A stretch of 60,426 nucleotides of DNA from assembly GCA_910587715.1 (NCBI GenBank), contig CAJUMV010000024.1, positions 1 to 60,426 on the forward strand, written 5' to 3'. The notes under the pieces were generated by a model. The model did not search any database and was not told the origin of the DNA. It worked only from the letters and a program-made list of their open reading frames with translations. A program made the translations under genes and the position numbers. Of the stretch, positions 60,424 through 60,426 are shown in pieces (the first letter of the stretch is position 1; every line of letters starts with the position of its first letter). This DNA is from an uncultured Lachnospiraceae bacterium (GTDB taxonomy: Bacteria; Bacillota; Clostridia; Lachnospirales; Lachnospiraceae).

Positions 60424-60426
60424 CCT

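Noticed and set aside
1..60426. CRISPR arrays, tRNA or rRNA genes
   Set aside because: No regularly spaced direct repeats, cloverleaf-like sequences with a TTCGANTC arm, or rRNA blocks were seen while reading.

Overview
The window looks like chromosomal DNA of a Gram-positive gut anaerobe, most likely a Lachnospiraceae-type Clostridium relative. This is inferred from strong AGGAGG-type ribosome sites, lipobox lipoproteins, many GNAT and methyltransferase singletons, DUF2974/DUF6171-like families, ferredoxin-type proteins and a sugar ABC transporter/glycosidase-rich gene content. No rRNA, tRNA, CRISPR array or complete insertion sequence was seen.

Layout. 1-7.4 kb: housekeeping and accessory singletons (two methyltransferases, two GNATs, a HIT protein, an MBL-fold hydrolase, a divergent carbamoyltransferase) and a very AT-rich pair of unknown genes (969-2373). 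7.5-9.3 kb: a three-gene redox unit (TlpA-like lipoprotein, small CXXC membrane peptide, membrane polyferredoxin). 10-16.2 kb: an alpha-galactoside locus (binding protein, two permeases, GH36) with a divergent AraC regulator. 16.3-18.3 kb: a FIST sensor protein and a soluble chemoreceptor. 18.4-25.6 kb: a probable galactan operon read leftward (binding protein, two permeases, a GGDEF/degenerate-EAL/LamG protein, GH53 endo-galactanase). 25.6-28.5 kb: an arabinan unit (GH43, GH51). Together these fit use of pectin side chains and raffinose-type sugars. 28.7-36.9 kb: ordinary metabolism and transport (glutamine amidotransferase, NdpA-like protein, AGCS symporter, MATE pump, aldo/keto reductase with FeS centres, ZIP transporter). 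37-42.6 kb: a 1750-residue secreted CAP/Ig-like protein. 43-44.4 kb: glutamine synthetase.

44.5-52 kb is the accessory zone: a HigB toxin with a HigA-ImmA fusion, a PIN-domain unit, two genes with internal deletions (HAD, S66 peptidase), a class D beta-lactamase and a HipBA locus whose hipA is decayed. 52-60.4 kb: oleate hydratase with a TetR regulator, TfoX-N protein, ArAE exporter, D,D-carboxypeptidase, an AlbA_2/ATPase/winged-helix regulator with a striking operator array, and RlmD. Two strong hairpins at the right edge may be the end of a mobile element.

The most interesting signals are the AlbA_2 operator array that resembles a 12-nt repeat inside its own gene, the cytosolic GGDEF-EAL-LamG protein inside a galactan operon, the thioredoxin/CXXC/ferredoxin unit, and the decamer GTTTACATAA found ten times where about 0.1-0.2 is expected by chance.
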